Assembly: GCF_037095735.1 (NCBI RefSeq)
Contig: NZ_JBAWKD010000007.1
Coordinates: forward strand, 105,198-169,197
Reading direction: 5' to 3'
From: Frigidibacter sp037095735
GTDB lineage: Bacteria > Pseudomonadota > Alphaproteobacteria > Rhodobacterales > Rhodobacteraceae
Length of the DNA stretch: 64,000 nucleotides
Shown here: positions 43,376-52,026 of the stretch, piece after piece
How positions within the stretch are numbered: the first letter of the stretch is position 1
Layout of the letters: each line of letters opens with the position of its first letter
The notes under the pieces: model-generated
Told to the model about the DNA's origin: nothing
Databases searched by the model: none
The model's input: the letters and a program-made list of their open reading frames with translations, nothing else
Translations under genes and position numbers: made by a program

Positions 43376-43429
43376 TTGACACGAATCATAGTCATAACGT
43401 ATTTTGAAATAGCATTACGAATATCGTAA
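43376..43429 (+). promoter_or_regulatory. Sigma70-type promoter with overlapping palindromes, TRAP operon
   Basis: TTGACA (43376-43381) and TATTTT (43400-43405) are separated by 18 bp. A palindrome TATTT-TG-AAATA (43400-43411) covers the -10 box, and a second inverted repeat TTACGA-ATA-TCGTAA (43415-43429) covers the expected start site. The first ATG of the operon is 18 bp further, behind GGGAGGAG. The IclR-family regulator encoded within the operon is the natural candidate to bind here. The local sequence is clearly AT-richer than its surroundings. Confidence 0.75.
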
Positions 43430-43447
43430 CGCAAGGGAGGAGATACC

Positions 43448-44437
43448 ATGAACATTCGTTGCGGCGTCTTCGCCGCGATGGCTCTGTTGTTGCCAGCAGC
43501 GGGCCAAGCGCAGGACTATTCCTTCAAATTCGGCCATGCGGCCGCCTCGACCCACCTGTTCCAGGGCGGCCTCCAGCTTTTCGCGGACAAGGTCGCGGCG
43601 AAGACCGGAGGCAAGGTGAAGATCGAGGTCTACGGCGACCGCCAGCTCGGTGACGACAAGCAGCTTCTGGAGGGGGTGCAGCTTGGAACCATCGACGGCG
43701 CGCTGGTCTCGGTGCCGACGATCCCGCTGACGCTGGACGCGCCGGCGTTCGACGCGCTGCAACTGCCGTTCCTCGTCGACAGCTACGACACCATGGCCAA
43801 GGTCCTGGCCTCGGACGTCGGGCAGGAGATGCTGGATACTCTGGCCACCAGCGACATCAAGGGGCTCGGCTACATCGAGGCCGGGCAGCGCCACTTCCTG
43901 ACCCGCGGCAAGCCCGTCGCCTCGGTCGCGGACTTCGCCGGGCTGAAGACGCGGATCGTGCCCACGCCGCTGCACAAGGCGACATGGGAGGCCGTTGGCA
44001 CCCAACCGATCGGCATGGCCTTCGGAGAGGTCTATTCCGCGCTCGAGACCGGGACCATCGACGCGGTCGAAATGAACCTGTCCTCGATCAAGGCCGAAAG
44101 CCTCTATCAGGCGGCCAAGAGCGTGACGCTCACCGGCCATTACTTCTGGCCTGGCGTCCTGATGATGAGCGAGAGCGTCTTCGACGGTCTGCCCGCCGAC
44201 ATCCAGACCGCCCTGACCGAGTCCGGCCACGAAGTCATCGCCGAGCAATACGCGATGGCCAAGGCCGACGAGGACGGCGTGCGCGCGTTCCTCGAAGAGA
44301 ACGGCGTCACGATCACCGAAATCAAGGACCCGGATGCCATGCGCGCGAAGATGCAGCCGGTCCTCGACGCCTGGATCGGCAAGGACCCCCTGATCGGCAA
44401 GTTCGCAGAGGCGGTCCACGCCCAGAGCACGAACTGA
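43448..44437 (+). CDS. TRAP transporter solute-binding protein, DctP family
   Basis: A 329-residue periplasmic protein with a Sec signal (cleavage after GQAQ). The DctP fold shows in YSFKFGHAAASTHLFQGGLQLFADKVAAKTGGKVKIEVY, QLGDDKQLLEGVQLGTID, GLKTRIVPTPLHKATWEAVGTQPIGMAFGEVYSALETGTIDAVE (given in blocks). The arginine in KTRIV is the conserved ligand-carboxylate-binding residue, so the substrate probably has a carboxylate. First gene of a nine-gene operon. Confidence 0.93.
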   Translation: MNIRCGVFAAMALLLPAAGQAQDYSFKFGHAAASTHLFQGGLQLFADKVAAKTGGKVKIEVYGDRQLGDDKQLLEGVQLGTIDGALVSVPTIPLTLDAPAFDALQLPFLVDSYDTMAKVLASDVGQEMLDTLATSDIKGLGYIEAGQRHFLTRGKPVASVADFAGLKTRIVPTPLHKATWEAVGTQPIGMAFGEVYSALETGTIDAVEMNLSSIKAESLYQAAKSVTLTGHYFWPGVLMMSESVFDGLPADIQTALTESGHEVIAEQYAMAKADEDGVRAFLEENGVTITEIKDPDAMRAKMQPVLDAWIGKDPLIGKFAEAVHAQSTN

Positions 44438-44493
44438 GCCAAGCCCGGCCCGGTGCCCGCGTCGCGCGCGGGCCCGGCAACTGATCCAAATCG

Positions 44494-45075
44494 ATGGAGG
44501 AGCCGTTGTCCGGCATCCGCACCTTCCACGGGACCGCGATCCGCGCGGTCACGGTGGCCATGCTCGTCATCCTGCTGGCGCTGATGATCGTCCAGGTCGT
44601 TCTGCGCTACGTCTTCGGCACCTCGCTGATCTGGGCCGAAGAGGTCTGCCGCTACCTGCTGATCTGGGGCAGTTTCCTGGCCGCGATCCTTGCCTACGAA
44701 CGCGGCGAGATCGTCGCCGTCACCATGCTGCGCGACGCCGTCTCGCGCCGGGTGGCGCTGGCGATGGCCATCGCGGGCTCGCTGGCCTCCTGTGCGCTGC
44801 TGTGCACGTTGGTGCTCTACGGGGTGAAATACGCGCTCAAGACCGGGCGCCAGCCAATCCCGGCACTGCGCTTCCTGCTGGGCGACCTCTTCGGCACGGC
44901 GATGCCGATCCCGTCGATGTTCTGGGTCTATCTCGCGCTGCCGCTGGGGCTGGGCCTGCTGGCGCTGCGCATCGGCGTGGATCTCGTCCGGCAGCTCGGG
45001 CTGTGGCGCAGCGGGCAGGGACTGCCCGCGCCGCAGGGCCCCGATGCCGATGCCGTGCGGGGGGGTGAGCTGTGA
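44494..45075 (+). CDS. TRAP transporter small permease, DctQ family
   Basis: A protein of up to 193 residues with four membrane helices, including LIWAEEVCRYLLIWGSFLAAILAYERGE, the DctQ hallmark. The ATG at 44494 has no Shine-Dalgarno upstream, whereas a TTG at 44506 lies five bases after GGAGG; the true start may be this TTG, giving 189 residues. The stop overlaps the DctM start as GTGA. Confidence 0.9.
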   Translation: MEEPLSGIRTFHGTAIRAVTVAMLVILLALMIVQVVLRYVFGTSLIWAEEVCRYLLIWGSFLAAILAYERGEIVAVTMLRDAVSRRVALAMAIAGSLASCALLCTLVLYGVKYALKTGRQPIPALRFLLGDLFGTAMPIPSMFWVYLALPLGLGLLALRIGVDLVRQLGLWRSGQGLPAPQGPDADAVRGGEL

Positions 45076-46346
45076 TCCTGATCCTTGCCACCTTCACCTT
45101 CGCGCTGGCGCTGGGGATTCCGGTCGCGATCAGCCTCGGGCTGTCGTCGATCAGCTACCTGCTGGCACATGGCCATCTGCACCTGCTGCTGGCGATGCCG
45201 CAGCGGATGATCGCGGGGATCGACAGCTTCGTGCTGCTGACCATCCCGCTGTTCATCCTCGCCGGCAACCTGATGAATGCGGCCAATCTCACCCAGCAGA
45301 TCGTCCGCTTCGCGCAGATGCTGGTCGGCCGGCTGCGTGGCGGGCTTGCCGTGGTCAACGTGATCTCGAGCCTGCTTTTTGCCGGTGTCTCGGGTGCCGC
45401 GACGGCCGAGGCCTCGGCGATCGGCAGCGTGATGGTGCCGGCGATGGTGCGCGACGGCTACCGGCCTGCCTATGCGGCAGCGCTGACCGCCGTCGGCTCG
45501 CTGCTGGGACCGATGATCCCGCCCTCGCTCAGCCTCGTGCTCTATGGCGCGCTGACGGGCACCTCGATCGGGGACCTGTTCCTGGCCGGGATCGGCCCGG
45601 CCTTCGCGCTGGCGGGGCTGCTCACGCTCTATGTGCTGTGGCGCGCGCGGGCCGAGAACCACCCCGCCGCGCCCCTTCTGCCGCGCCACGAGCGGCGGGC
45701 CGCCACCGTGGGCGCGATCCCGGCGATGCTGTTGCCGGTGATCATCGTCGGCGGCATCCGCGGCGGGATCTTCACGCCGACCGAGGCCGCGGCGGTCGCC
45801 TGCGTCTATGCGCTGCTGATCGGCGGGCTGCTCTACCGCAGCCTGTCGCTGCGCGAGATCGAGCGCAGCTTCTTCGAGACCGCGACGATGTCGGCCGGGA
45901 TCATGCTGGTGATCGCCATGGCCAGCGTCACCGCCTTCGTGATGGGAATCGAGAACATCCCCCAGAAAGTCGCCGCGGCGATGCTGTCGGTCAGCGAGAC
46001 CCCGGCAGTGCTGATCCTGATGCTGAACCTGCTGCTGCTGGTGCTGGGCCTGTTCCTCGAACCGATGGCGGCGATGATCCTGATCATGCCGATCCTTGCG
46101 CAGGTCACACCGCTGATGGGGCTCGACCCGGTGCAGATGGGCATCATGATCGTGCTGAACCTGATGATCGGCATGGTGACCCCGCCGGTGGGGCTGGTGC
46201 TGTTCATCGTCGGAGCCATCGCCCGCGTCAGCCTTGAAGAGGTCACCCGCGCCGCGCTGCCGCTGATCGGGCTGGCGGTGCTGGTCCTGTTCCTGACGGT
46301 CGCGGCGCCGCCGCTGACCCTGTTCCTTCCCAGCCTTCTGAAGTGA
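45072..46346 (+). CDS. TRAP transporter large permease, DctM family
   Basis: A 424-residue protein with about twelve helices, starting with GTG inside the DctQ stop. Conserved blocks: SFVLLTIPLFILAGNLMNAANLTQQIVRFAQMLVGRLRGGLA (in parts), GAATAEASAIGSVMVPAM, VGSLLGPMIPPSLSLVLYG and IMIVLNLMIGMVTPPVGLVLFIVG. It is a complete copy, unlike the truncated one at the start of the window, and is not closely similar to it. It moves the DctP-bound substrate with Na+ or H+. Confidence 0.93.
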   Translation: MILILATFTFALALGIPVAISLGLSSISYLLAHGHLHLLLAMPQRMIAGIDSFVLLTIPLFILAGNLMNAANLTQQIVRFAQMLVGRLRGGLAVVNVISSLLFAGVSGAATAEASAIGSVMVPAMVRDGYRPAYAAALTAVGSLLGPMIPPSLSLVLYGALTGTSIGDLFLAGIGPAFALAGLLTLYVLWRARAENHPAAPLLPRHERRAATVGAIPAMLLPVIIVGGIRGGIFTPTEAAAVACVYALLIGGLLYRSLSLREIERSFFETATMSAGIMLVIAMASVTAFVMGIENIPQKVAAAMLSVSETPAVLILMLNLLLLVLGLFLEPMAAMILIMPILAQVTPLMGLDPVQMGIMIVLNLMIGMVTPPVGLVLFIVGAIARVSLEEVTRAALPLIGLAVLVLFLTVAAPPLTLFLPSLLK

Positions 46347-46353
46347 GGTCCGC

Positions 46354-47121
46354 ATGAGCTTCGAATTCGACAAGTCGGGCAACCAGTCCACGCAGATGGC
46401 CTTCCGGGTCATAGAGCTGATGGTCGAGATCGGCCGCCCGGTCGCGCTGGCGGACCTGTCGCGCCAGCTTGATATCCAGAAGGTGCGCGTGCACCGCTTC
46501 CTGCGCACGCTCCTGCAGCTCGGCTACGTGCTGCAGGACCTGGAGACCGACCGCTACCGGCTGTCCTACAAGCTCTATCACCTCGGGCAGTCGCTGGCCG
46601 ACGGCACCGACCTTCTGCGCGACGCCCGCCCGCTGATGGTCGAGCTGAGCGAGGCCACCGGCTTCACCGTCTCGCTGTCGCAGATGGAGCCTACAGGGAT
46701 GCGGATTCTCGACATGGTGCGCTCGTCGCAGCCGGTCGAGATCGTGACCCGGCCCGGCGCGCTTCTGGACTTCCACGCCTCGGCGCAGGGCAAGGTCGCG
46801 ATGGCCTTCGGCGGGGCGCGTCTGGCCGAAGGCGCGCTGCGCGCCTGGACCGATGAAACGCCGCTTGACCCCGGCCGATTCGCCGCCGAGGTCGCCGAGG
46901 TCCACGCCCGTGGCTGGGCCGAGGCCCCGAACCAGACCCTGCCCGGGGTCACCGCGATCTCTGCCCCCGTCTTCGACATGACCGGCCGCATGGCCGCGAC
47001 CCTGACCATCGCCGGACCCACGGCCTCGATCGGTGCCCCGGCGAAAGAGCCCTTCGTCACCGCGCTGCGCGACGTCACGCGCAGGCTGTCCATCCAACTC
47101 GGCAACACGGATCCCAAGTGA
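46354..47121 (+). CDS. IclR-family transcriptional regulator
   Basis: A 255-residue regulator. The N-terminal winged helix is at about 8-70 (AFRVIELMVEIGRPVALADLSRQLDIQKVRVHRFLRTLLQLGYV) and the IclR effector domain at about 80-250 (DARPLMVELSEATGFTVSLSQM, HASAQGKVAMAFGG, and GVTAISAPVFDMTGRMAATLTIAG). It lies in the middle of the TRAP operon, between DctM and HyuA. It probably controls its own operon through the palindromes at 43400-43429, with the transported acid or a product as effector. Confidence 0.9.
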   Translation: MSFEFDKSGNQSTQMAFRVIELMVEIGRPVALADLSRQLDIQKVRVHRFLRTLLQLGYVLQDLETDRYRLSYKLYHLGQSLADGTDLLRDARPLMVELSEATGFTVSLSQMEPTGMRILDMVRSSQPVEIVTRPGALLDFHASAQGKVAMAFGGARLAEGALRAWTDETPLDPGRFAAEVAEVHARGWAEAPNQTLPGVTAISAPVFDMTGRMAATLTIAGPTASIGAPAKEPFVTALRDVTRRLSIQLGNTDPK

Positions 47122-49196
47122 TGACCAGATATTCCCTCGCCATCGACATCGGCGGCACCTTCACCGACGCGGTCCTTCTGGCCGACGACGGGCGGACTTT
47201 CGTAGACAAGACCCTGACCACCCACGGCAACCTGCTCGACGGCTTCTTCCGCGGCGTGGGGCTGGTGATGGATCGCGCCGGCATCGGCCCGGTCGACGTG
47301 AACGACGTGCTGGTCCATGCCACCACCGTCGTCACCAACGCCCTGATCGAGCGCAAGGGCCCGCCGGTGGGCCTGATCCTGACCAAGGGCTTCTCGGACA
47401 TCCTCTATATCCGGGACGAGCACCGCTATGACATGTACGATCCGCAGATCGAATTCGCCGAGCCGCTGATCCCGCGCGAGCGCACCTGGGTCGTGGACGA
47501 GCGCGTGCTGGCCGACGGCACCGTCAGCCGCATCCCGGCCGAGGCGGAGATCGCCGCCATCGCCCGCACCTGCCGCGACCGCGGCATCCAGTCGGTGGCA
47601 GTAAGCCTGCTGAACGCGTATCGCAACGGCGAGAACGAGGCCCGCATCGCCGAGGTCTTCGCCCGCGAGGCGCCCGAGATCTTCGTCTCGCTCTCTTCCG
47701 AGATCGCGCCGCAGATGCGCGAATACCTGCGCACCTCTACCGTGGCGATCAATGCGTACACGGTGCCGATCACCCGACCCTATCTGGACGCGCTGATCGC
47801 CGAGCTCGATCGCCGCGGCTTTGCCCAGCAGCCGCTGATCATGCTGTCGAACGGCGGCGTGATCGGCGCGGGCAAGGCCGGCACCCTGCCGGTCCGGATG
47901 ATCGAAAGCGGCCCGGCCGCGGGGGCGCTGGTCGCCTGCTACTTCTCGCGCATGTTCGACATGCCCGACCTGATCTCGTTCGACATGGGCGGCACCACCG
48001 CCAAGGCCTGCCTGATCCAGAACCATGAACCGCTGGTCACCGGCACCTTCGAGGTCGACCGCCGCTATCGCTTCAAGCCCGGATCGGGGATGCCGATCAC
48101 CGTGCCCTCGATCGACATGATCGAGATCGGGGCAGGGGGTGGTTCGATCGCCTGGGTCGACGAGCTTGGCCTCTTGCGCACCGGGCCGGAAAGCGCAGGC
48201 TCGATCCCCGGCCCGGTCTGCTATGGCCGCGGCGGCACCGAGCCCTGCGTGACCGATGCCGACGTGGTGCTGGGCATTCTCGACCCCGATCGCTTCCTGG
48301 GCGGCGACATGAAGCTGGATGCCGAGGGCGCGCGGGCGGCGGTCGGCGCGCTTGGCGCGCGGATCGGCCTGACCCCCGAAGAGACCGCCTGGGGCATCTA
48401 CGAGGTGGTCTGCGAGCAGATGGCGGGCGCAGCGCGCACCCATGCCACCGACCGCGGAGTCGATTACCGCGGCCTGCCGATGCTGGCCTTCGGCGGCGCG
48501 GGCCCGGTGCATGCCTGTCTGGTGGCCGACCTGATCGAGAGCCGGCAGGTGATCTACCCGCCGCTGGCTTCGGTGCTGTCGGCCTTCGGCACGCTGGTGA
48601 CGCCCGCGCAGATCGACCTCGTGCGCAGCCAGCTGGCGCCGCTGGCCGCGCTGGACCCTGCCGCCGTCGCGGCGCTGGTCGGCCAGATGGGCGAGGAAGG
48701 CGCGGCGGCGCTTGGCGAGGCGGGCCTTGCCCCCGCCGACATCGGCTTCGTCTTCGGCGCCGACCTGCGCTATCAGGGCCAGCAGTCCGAGCTGCGCATC
48801 GAGCTGCCCTTCGACCCGCGCGCGGCCCTCGACCCCGAGGCGATGCGCCGGATCTTCGAGACCGAATATGTCGCGCAATACGGGCTGAAGCTCGACGACA
48901 TGGGGATCGAGGTGGTGAACTGGCACGTCACCGCCCGCGGCCGCCTGCCCGAGCGCAGCGCCGCCACCGCCGCCCGCGGCGGCAGCGCGCCGCTTCCGCG
49001 CAGCCGCACCGTGCATTTCCGCGGCAGGCCTATGGAGACCGCCGTCTATGCCCGGGCCGAGCTGGTCGAGGGCGCGGCGATCACCGGTCCGGTGATCGTC
49101 GAGGAACGCGAGACCACTATCTTCGTCCTGCCCGGCTGGACGGTCCGCCTGCACCCCAATGGCAGCCTCGTTGCCGACAAGATGATGGAGCACTGA
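47121..49196 (+). CDS. Hydantoinase/oxoprolinase subunit A (HyuA-like)
   Basis: A 691-residue protein of the HyuA/HyuB-type ATP-dependent family. It has the actin-like phosphate motif SLAIDIGGTFTDAVLLADDGRTFVDKTLTT (in parts), VHATTVVTNALIERKGP, SFDMGGTTAKACLIQ, IEIGAGGGSIAWVDELGLLRTGPESAGSIPGPVCYGRGG and LAFGGAGPVHACLVADLI. Relatives are N-methylhydantoinase, 5-oxoprolinase, and acetone and acetophenone carboxylases. With HyuB (next gene) it would open a lactam or imide, or carboxylate a ketone, using ATP. Its ATG shares one base with the IclR stop. Confidence 0.92.
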   Translation: MTRYSLAIDIGGTFTDAVLLADDGRTFVDKTLTTHGNLLDGFFRGVGLVMDRAGIGPVDVNDVLVHATTVVTNALIERKGPPVGLILTKGFSDILYIRDEHRYDMYDPQIEFAEPLIPRERTWVVDERVLADGTVSRIPAEAEIAAIARTCRDRGIQSVAVSLLNAYRNGENEARIAEVFAREAPEIFVSLSSEIAPQMREYLRTSTVAINAYTVPITRPYLDALIAELDRRGFAQQPLIMLSNGGVIGAGKAGTLPVRMIESGPAAGALVACYFSRMFDMPDLISFDMGGTTAKACLIQNHEPLVTGTFEVDRRYRFKPGSGMPITVPSIDMIEIGAGGGSIAWVDELGLLRTGPESAGSIPGPVCYGRGGTEPCVTDADVVLGILDPDRFLGGDMKLDAEGARAAVGALGARIGLTPEETAWGIYEVVCEQMAGAARTHATDRGVDYRGLPMLAFGGAGPVHACLVADLIESRQVIYPPLASVLSAFGTLVTPAQIDLVRSQLAPLAALDPAAVAALVGQMGEEGAAALGEAGLAPADIGFVFGADLRYQGQQSELRIELPFDPRAALDPEAMRRIFETEYVAQYGLKLDDMGIEVVNWHVTARGRLPERSAATAARGGSAPLPRSRTVHFRGRPMETAVYARAELVEGAAITGPVIVEERETTIFVLPGWTVRLHPNGSLVADKMMEH

Positions 49197-49198
49197 AC

Positions 49199-50764
49199 AT
49201 GGATGGCGTCGAACTGCAGATCCTGTGGTCGAACATGATCGGGATCGTCTCGGAACAGGCGCGCTCGCTGCAGCGCATCGCCTTTTCGCCGATCGTGCGC
49301 GAGGCCGGCGACCTTGCCAATGGCATCTTCGATGCCCGGGCGCGGATGGTCGCGCAGGCGGTGACCGGGACGCCGGGGCACATCAACTCGCTGGCCGCGG
49401 CGGCGCGCAACCTGCTGGGCCATGTTGACGTGGCCGCGCTGAAGCCCGGCGACGTGCTGATCACCAACGATCCGTGGATGTCGGCCGGGCATTTCTTCGA
49501 CATCACCGTGCTGTCGCCGATCTTCCGCGGCGAGCGGCTGATCGGCTACGCCGGCTCGACCATCCATCACACCGACATCGGCGGCTACGGCATCGGCTCG
49601 GGCGCGCGGGACATCCACGAGGAAGGCCTCTGGATCCCGGTGCTGAAGCTTTACGAAGCCGGCGTGCCGAACGCGACGCTCTTCTCGATGATCACCCGCA
49701 ACGTGCGCACCCCCGATGCGCTGCTGGGCGATCTGGGGGCCCAGGTCTCGTCGGGGATGATCGCCTCGCAGCGGCTGAACGCGCTGTGCGACCGCTACGG
49801 GCTCGAGGACATTGAGGCGCTGTCGGACGAGATCATCGATCGCTCCGAGGCCGCGACCCGCGCCGCGATCCGCGCCCTGCCCGGTGGCACTTTCCACGGC
49901 AGCTCGACCTTCGACGTGCCGGGGGGCGAGCGGGTGACGCTGAAGACCGCCGTCACCATCGATGCCGAGGCCGGCGAGATCGTTGTCGATTTCGAGGGCT
50001 CGTCGGGGCGCAGCGGCAAGGGGATCAACGTGGTGCCGGCTTATGCCCAGGCCTATGCGACCTTCGCCATCCGCTCGACCCTGAACCCGGACCTGCCGAA
50101 CAACGCGGGTTCGCTGGCGCCGATCCGGCTGAAGCTGCCGGAAAACTGCATCGTCAACGCCACCTACCCCTCGCCGGTGAACGCGCGCCACGTCGTGGGC
50201 ATGTATGTGCCCTTCCCGATCCTGAACGCGCTGGCGCAGGTGGTGCCCGACAAGGTGGTGGCCGAAGGCTCGGGCGCGGTCTGGACCGTGCAGATCCAGG
50301 GCCGCGACCGCGAGGGGCGGGCCTTCACCTCGTCGATGTTCAACTACTCGGGCGGGATGGGCGCGCGGGCGGGCAAGCCCGGCATCTCGGCGGTCTGCTA
50401 CCCCACAGGCGTGTCGGCGGTACCGGTCGAGGTGCTCGAGGCCGCCTATCCGATCGAGTTCACCTGCAAGGAACTGGAACGCGGCTCTGGTGGGGCCGGG
50501 TTGCAGCCGGGCGGTGACGGCCAGCGCATAGGGTTCCGGATGCGCACGGGGTCGTCCTGGCTGCTGAACACGGTGCCCAGCCGGCTGATGGACGCGCCGC
50601 AGGGCCTGGACGGTGGCGCGCCGGGCCGCGCCGGGCAGTTCCTGGTGAACGGCAAGCCGGTGATGCTGTCGGGCAAGACCGACATGCAGGCCGCGGACGA
50701 GGTCACCATGGTCACCCCGGGCGGCGGTGGCTTCGGCGCCTTCAAGGTCGCCAAGAGCGCCTGA
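49199..50764 (+). CDS. Hydantoinase/oxoprolinase subunit B (HyuB-like)
   Basis: A 521-residue HyuB-family protein: LQILWSNMIGIVSEQARSLQRIAFSPIVREAGDLANGIFD, INSLAAAARNLLG, DVLITNDPWMSAGHFFDITVLSPIF, GSTIHHTDIGGYG, then a C-terminal TMVTPGGGGFG. It forms the second subunit of the HyuA enzyme and carries the substrate site in this family. It starts two bases after HyuA. The subunit sizes fit both hydantoinase and acetophenone/acetone-carboxylase relatives, so the reaction is left open. Confidence 0.92.
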   Translation: MDGVELQILWSNMIGIVSEQARSLQRIAFSPIVREAGDLANGIFDARARMVAQAVTGTPGHINSLAAAARNLLGHVDVAALKPGDVLITNDPWMSAGHFFDITVLSPIFRGERLIGYAGSTIHHTDIGGYGIGSGARDIHEEGLWIPVLKLYEAGVPNATLFSMITRNVRTPDALLGDLGAQVSSGMIASQRLNALCDRYGLEDIEALSDEIIDRSEAATRAAIRALPGGTFHGSSTFDVPGGERVTLKTAVTIDAEAGEIVVDFEGSSGRSGKGINVVPAYAQAYATFAIRSTLNPDLPNNAGSLAPIRLKLPENCIVNATYPSPVNARHVVGMYVPFPILNALAQVVPDKVVAEGSGAVWTVQIQGRDREGRAFTSSMFNYSGGMGARAGKPGISAVCYPTGVSAVPVEVLEAAYPIEFTCKELERGSGGAGLQPGGDGQRIGFRMRTGSSWLLNTVPSRLMDAPQGLDGGAPGRAGQFLVNGKPVMLSGKTDMQAADEVTMVTPGGGGFGAFKVAKSA

Positions 50765-50852
50765 GCAAATGGCGGCCGAAACCAGTGATGGCGGGGCGCG
50801 TGGGGATTATGCCCGCCGCCCCGGACGACAAGCGAAAATGGGAGGATGACAG

Positions 50853-51242
50853 ATGACGGACCTGCAACCGTTCCGCATGCCGGTGAAATGGGAAGAGCTG
50901 CCGCGCTTTCCGGTGCGCGACCACATCGCCCGCGCGGGCTTCCGCGGCGAGGATGTGCTGCTGGTGATGAACTGGCTGGAAAAGGGCATGACGCTTGGCA
51001 TGCACAAGCACCCGTTCGAACAGATCGCCGTCGTGCTGACCGGGCGCATGCGCTGGACCGTGGGCGACGAGACCTTCGAGGTCGGTGCGGGCGAGGTGCT
51101 GCGCGTGCCCCCCGACGTGATGCACGGAGGGATCCCGATCTCGGACGAGGTGGTCATGAACCTCGATATCTTCTGCCCGATCAGGAAGGACTATCTCGAC
51201 ATCGTCGCGCATCAGTCCGCTGACTTCCCGGCGGAGGGATGA
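50853..51242 (+). CDS. Small cupin-domain protein
   Basis: A 129-residue single-domain cupin. Motif 1 is MHKHPFEQIAVVLTGRMRWTVGDETFEVGAGE, with H and E as metal ligands, and motif 2 is VPPDVMHGGIP with the second histidine. It has no signal peptide. In the operon between HyuB and an aldolase it may be an isomerase, a lyase or a small dioxygenase, or bind the substrate. The start follows GGAGGAT. Confidence 0.8.
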   Translation: MTDLQPFRMPVKWEELPRFPVRDHIARAGFRGEDVLLVMNWLEKGMTLGMHKHPFEQIAVVLTGRMRWTVGDETFEVGAGEVLRVPPDVMHGGIPISDEVVMNLDIFCPIRKDYLDIVAHQSADFPAEG

Positions 51243-51243
51243 G

Positions 51244-52026
51244 ATGGCGGGCGCAGAGGTTCTGGCGGGGTTCCGCCCCGCGCTGGGCGCTGGCGGGCTG
51301 CATCTGTCCACCTTCGTCCAGATCCCCGATCCGAACCTGATCGAGACGCTGGCGCGCAGTCCGCTCGACTCGCTGCTGCTCGACATGCAGCACGGCATGC
51401 AGGACGAGGCGAGCGTGCAGGCCTCGGTCGCGGCGGCGGCGATGATCGGCAAGCCGGTTCTGGTCAGGGTGCCGGTCGATGCCGGGGGCCTGACCTCGCG
51501 CATGCTCGACTTCGGGGCGGCGGGCGTGGTCTGCCCGATGGTCAACTCGGTCGGGGACGCGCGGCGGCTGGTCGACTACGTCAAGTTCCCGCCGACCGGA
51601 CGGCGCAGCTGGGGGCCGCGCCGGGCGATCCCCTTCTCGGGGCTGTCGGCGGCCGACTACCTGCGGCAGGCGGACGGGCTGACGCTAGCGCTGGCGATGA
51701 TCGAGACGCGCGAGGCGCTGGCCGCGCTCGATGACATCCTCGCGGTGCCGGGGATCGATGGCATCTTCGTCGGACCGATGGACCTGTCTGTCTCGCTGTC
51801 GGCGGGGGCCACCTTCGACAGCCCCGATGCAGCTGCGGCCATCGCTGCGGCGGGGGCGCGTGCGCGTGCGGCGGGCAAGGTCGCGGGCATCTTCGCCCTG
51901 ACCCCGCAACTGGCGCTCGACTATCATCGGCAGGGTTATGGCTTCGTCGCCCTGATGCAGGACGCGATGTTCCTGTCGCAGGCGGCAACGGCAGCCTGCA
52001 CGGCCGTGCGCGGGGCCGTGGCATGA
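51244..52026 (+). CDS. HpcH/HpaI-family class II aldolase
   Basis: A 260-residue TIM-barrel aldolase: STFVQIPDPNLIETLARSPLDSLLLDMQHGMQD (metal-site region), VRVPVDAGGLTSRMLDFGAAGVVCPMVNSVGDARRLV, RSWGPRRAIPFSG, and PGIDGIFVGPMDLSVSLS. Such enzymes cleave 4-hydroxy-2-oxo acids to pyruvate plus an aldehyde using a divalent metal. The usual glutamate and aspartate ligands are in ALAMIETREAL and GPMDLS. It starts one base after the cupin stop, so transcription is common. Confidence 0.88.
   Translation: MAGAEVLAGFRPALGAGGLHLSTFVQIPDPNLIETLARSPLDSLLLDMQHGMQDEASVQASVAAAAMIGKPVLVRVPVDAGGLTSRMLDFGAAGVVCPMVNSVGDARRLVDYVKFPPTGRRSWGPRRAIPFSGLSAADYLRQADGLTLALAMIETREALAALDDILAVPGIDGIFVGPMDLSVSLSAGATFDSPDAAAAIAAAGARARAAGKVAGIFALTPQLALDYHRQGYGFVALMQDAMFLSQAATAACTAVRGAVA

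Noticed and set aside
46578..49193. 871-residue minus-strand open frame opposite HyuA and IclR
   Set aside because: No domain resemblance; HyuA and IclR have conserved motifs on the plus strand.
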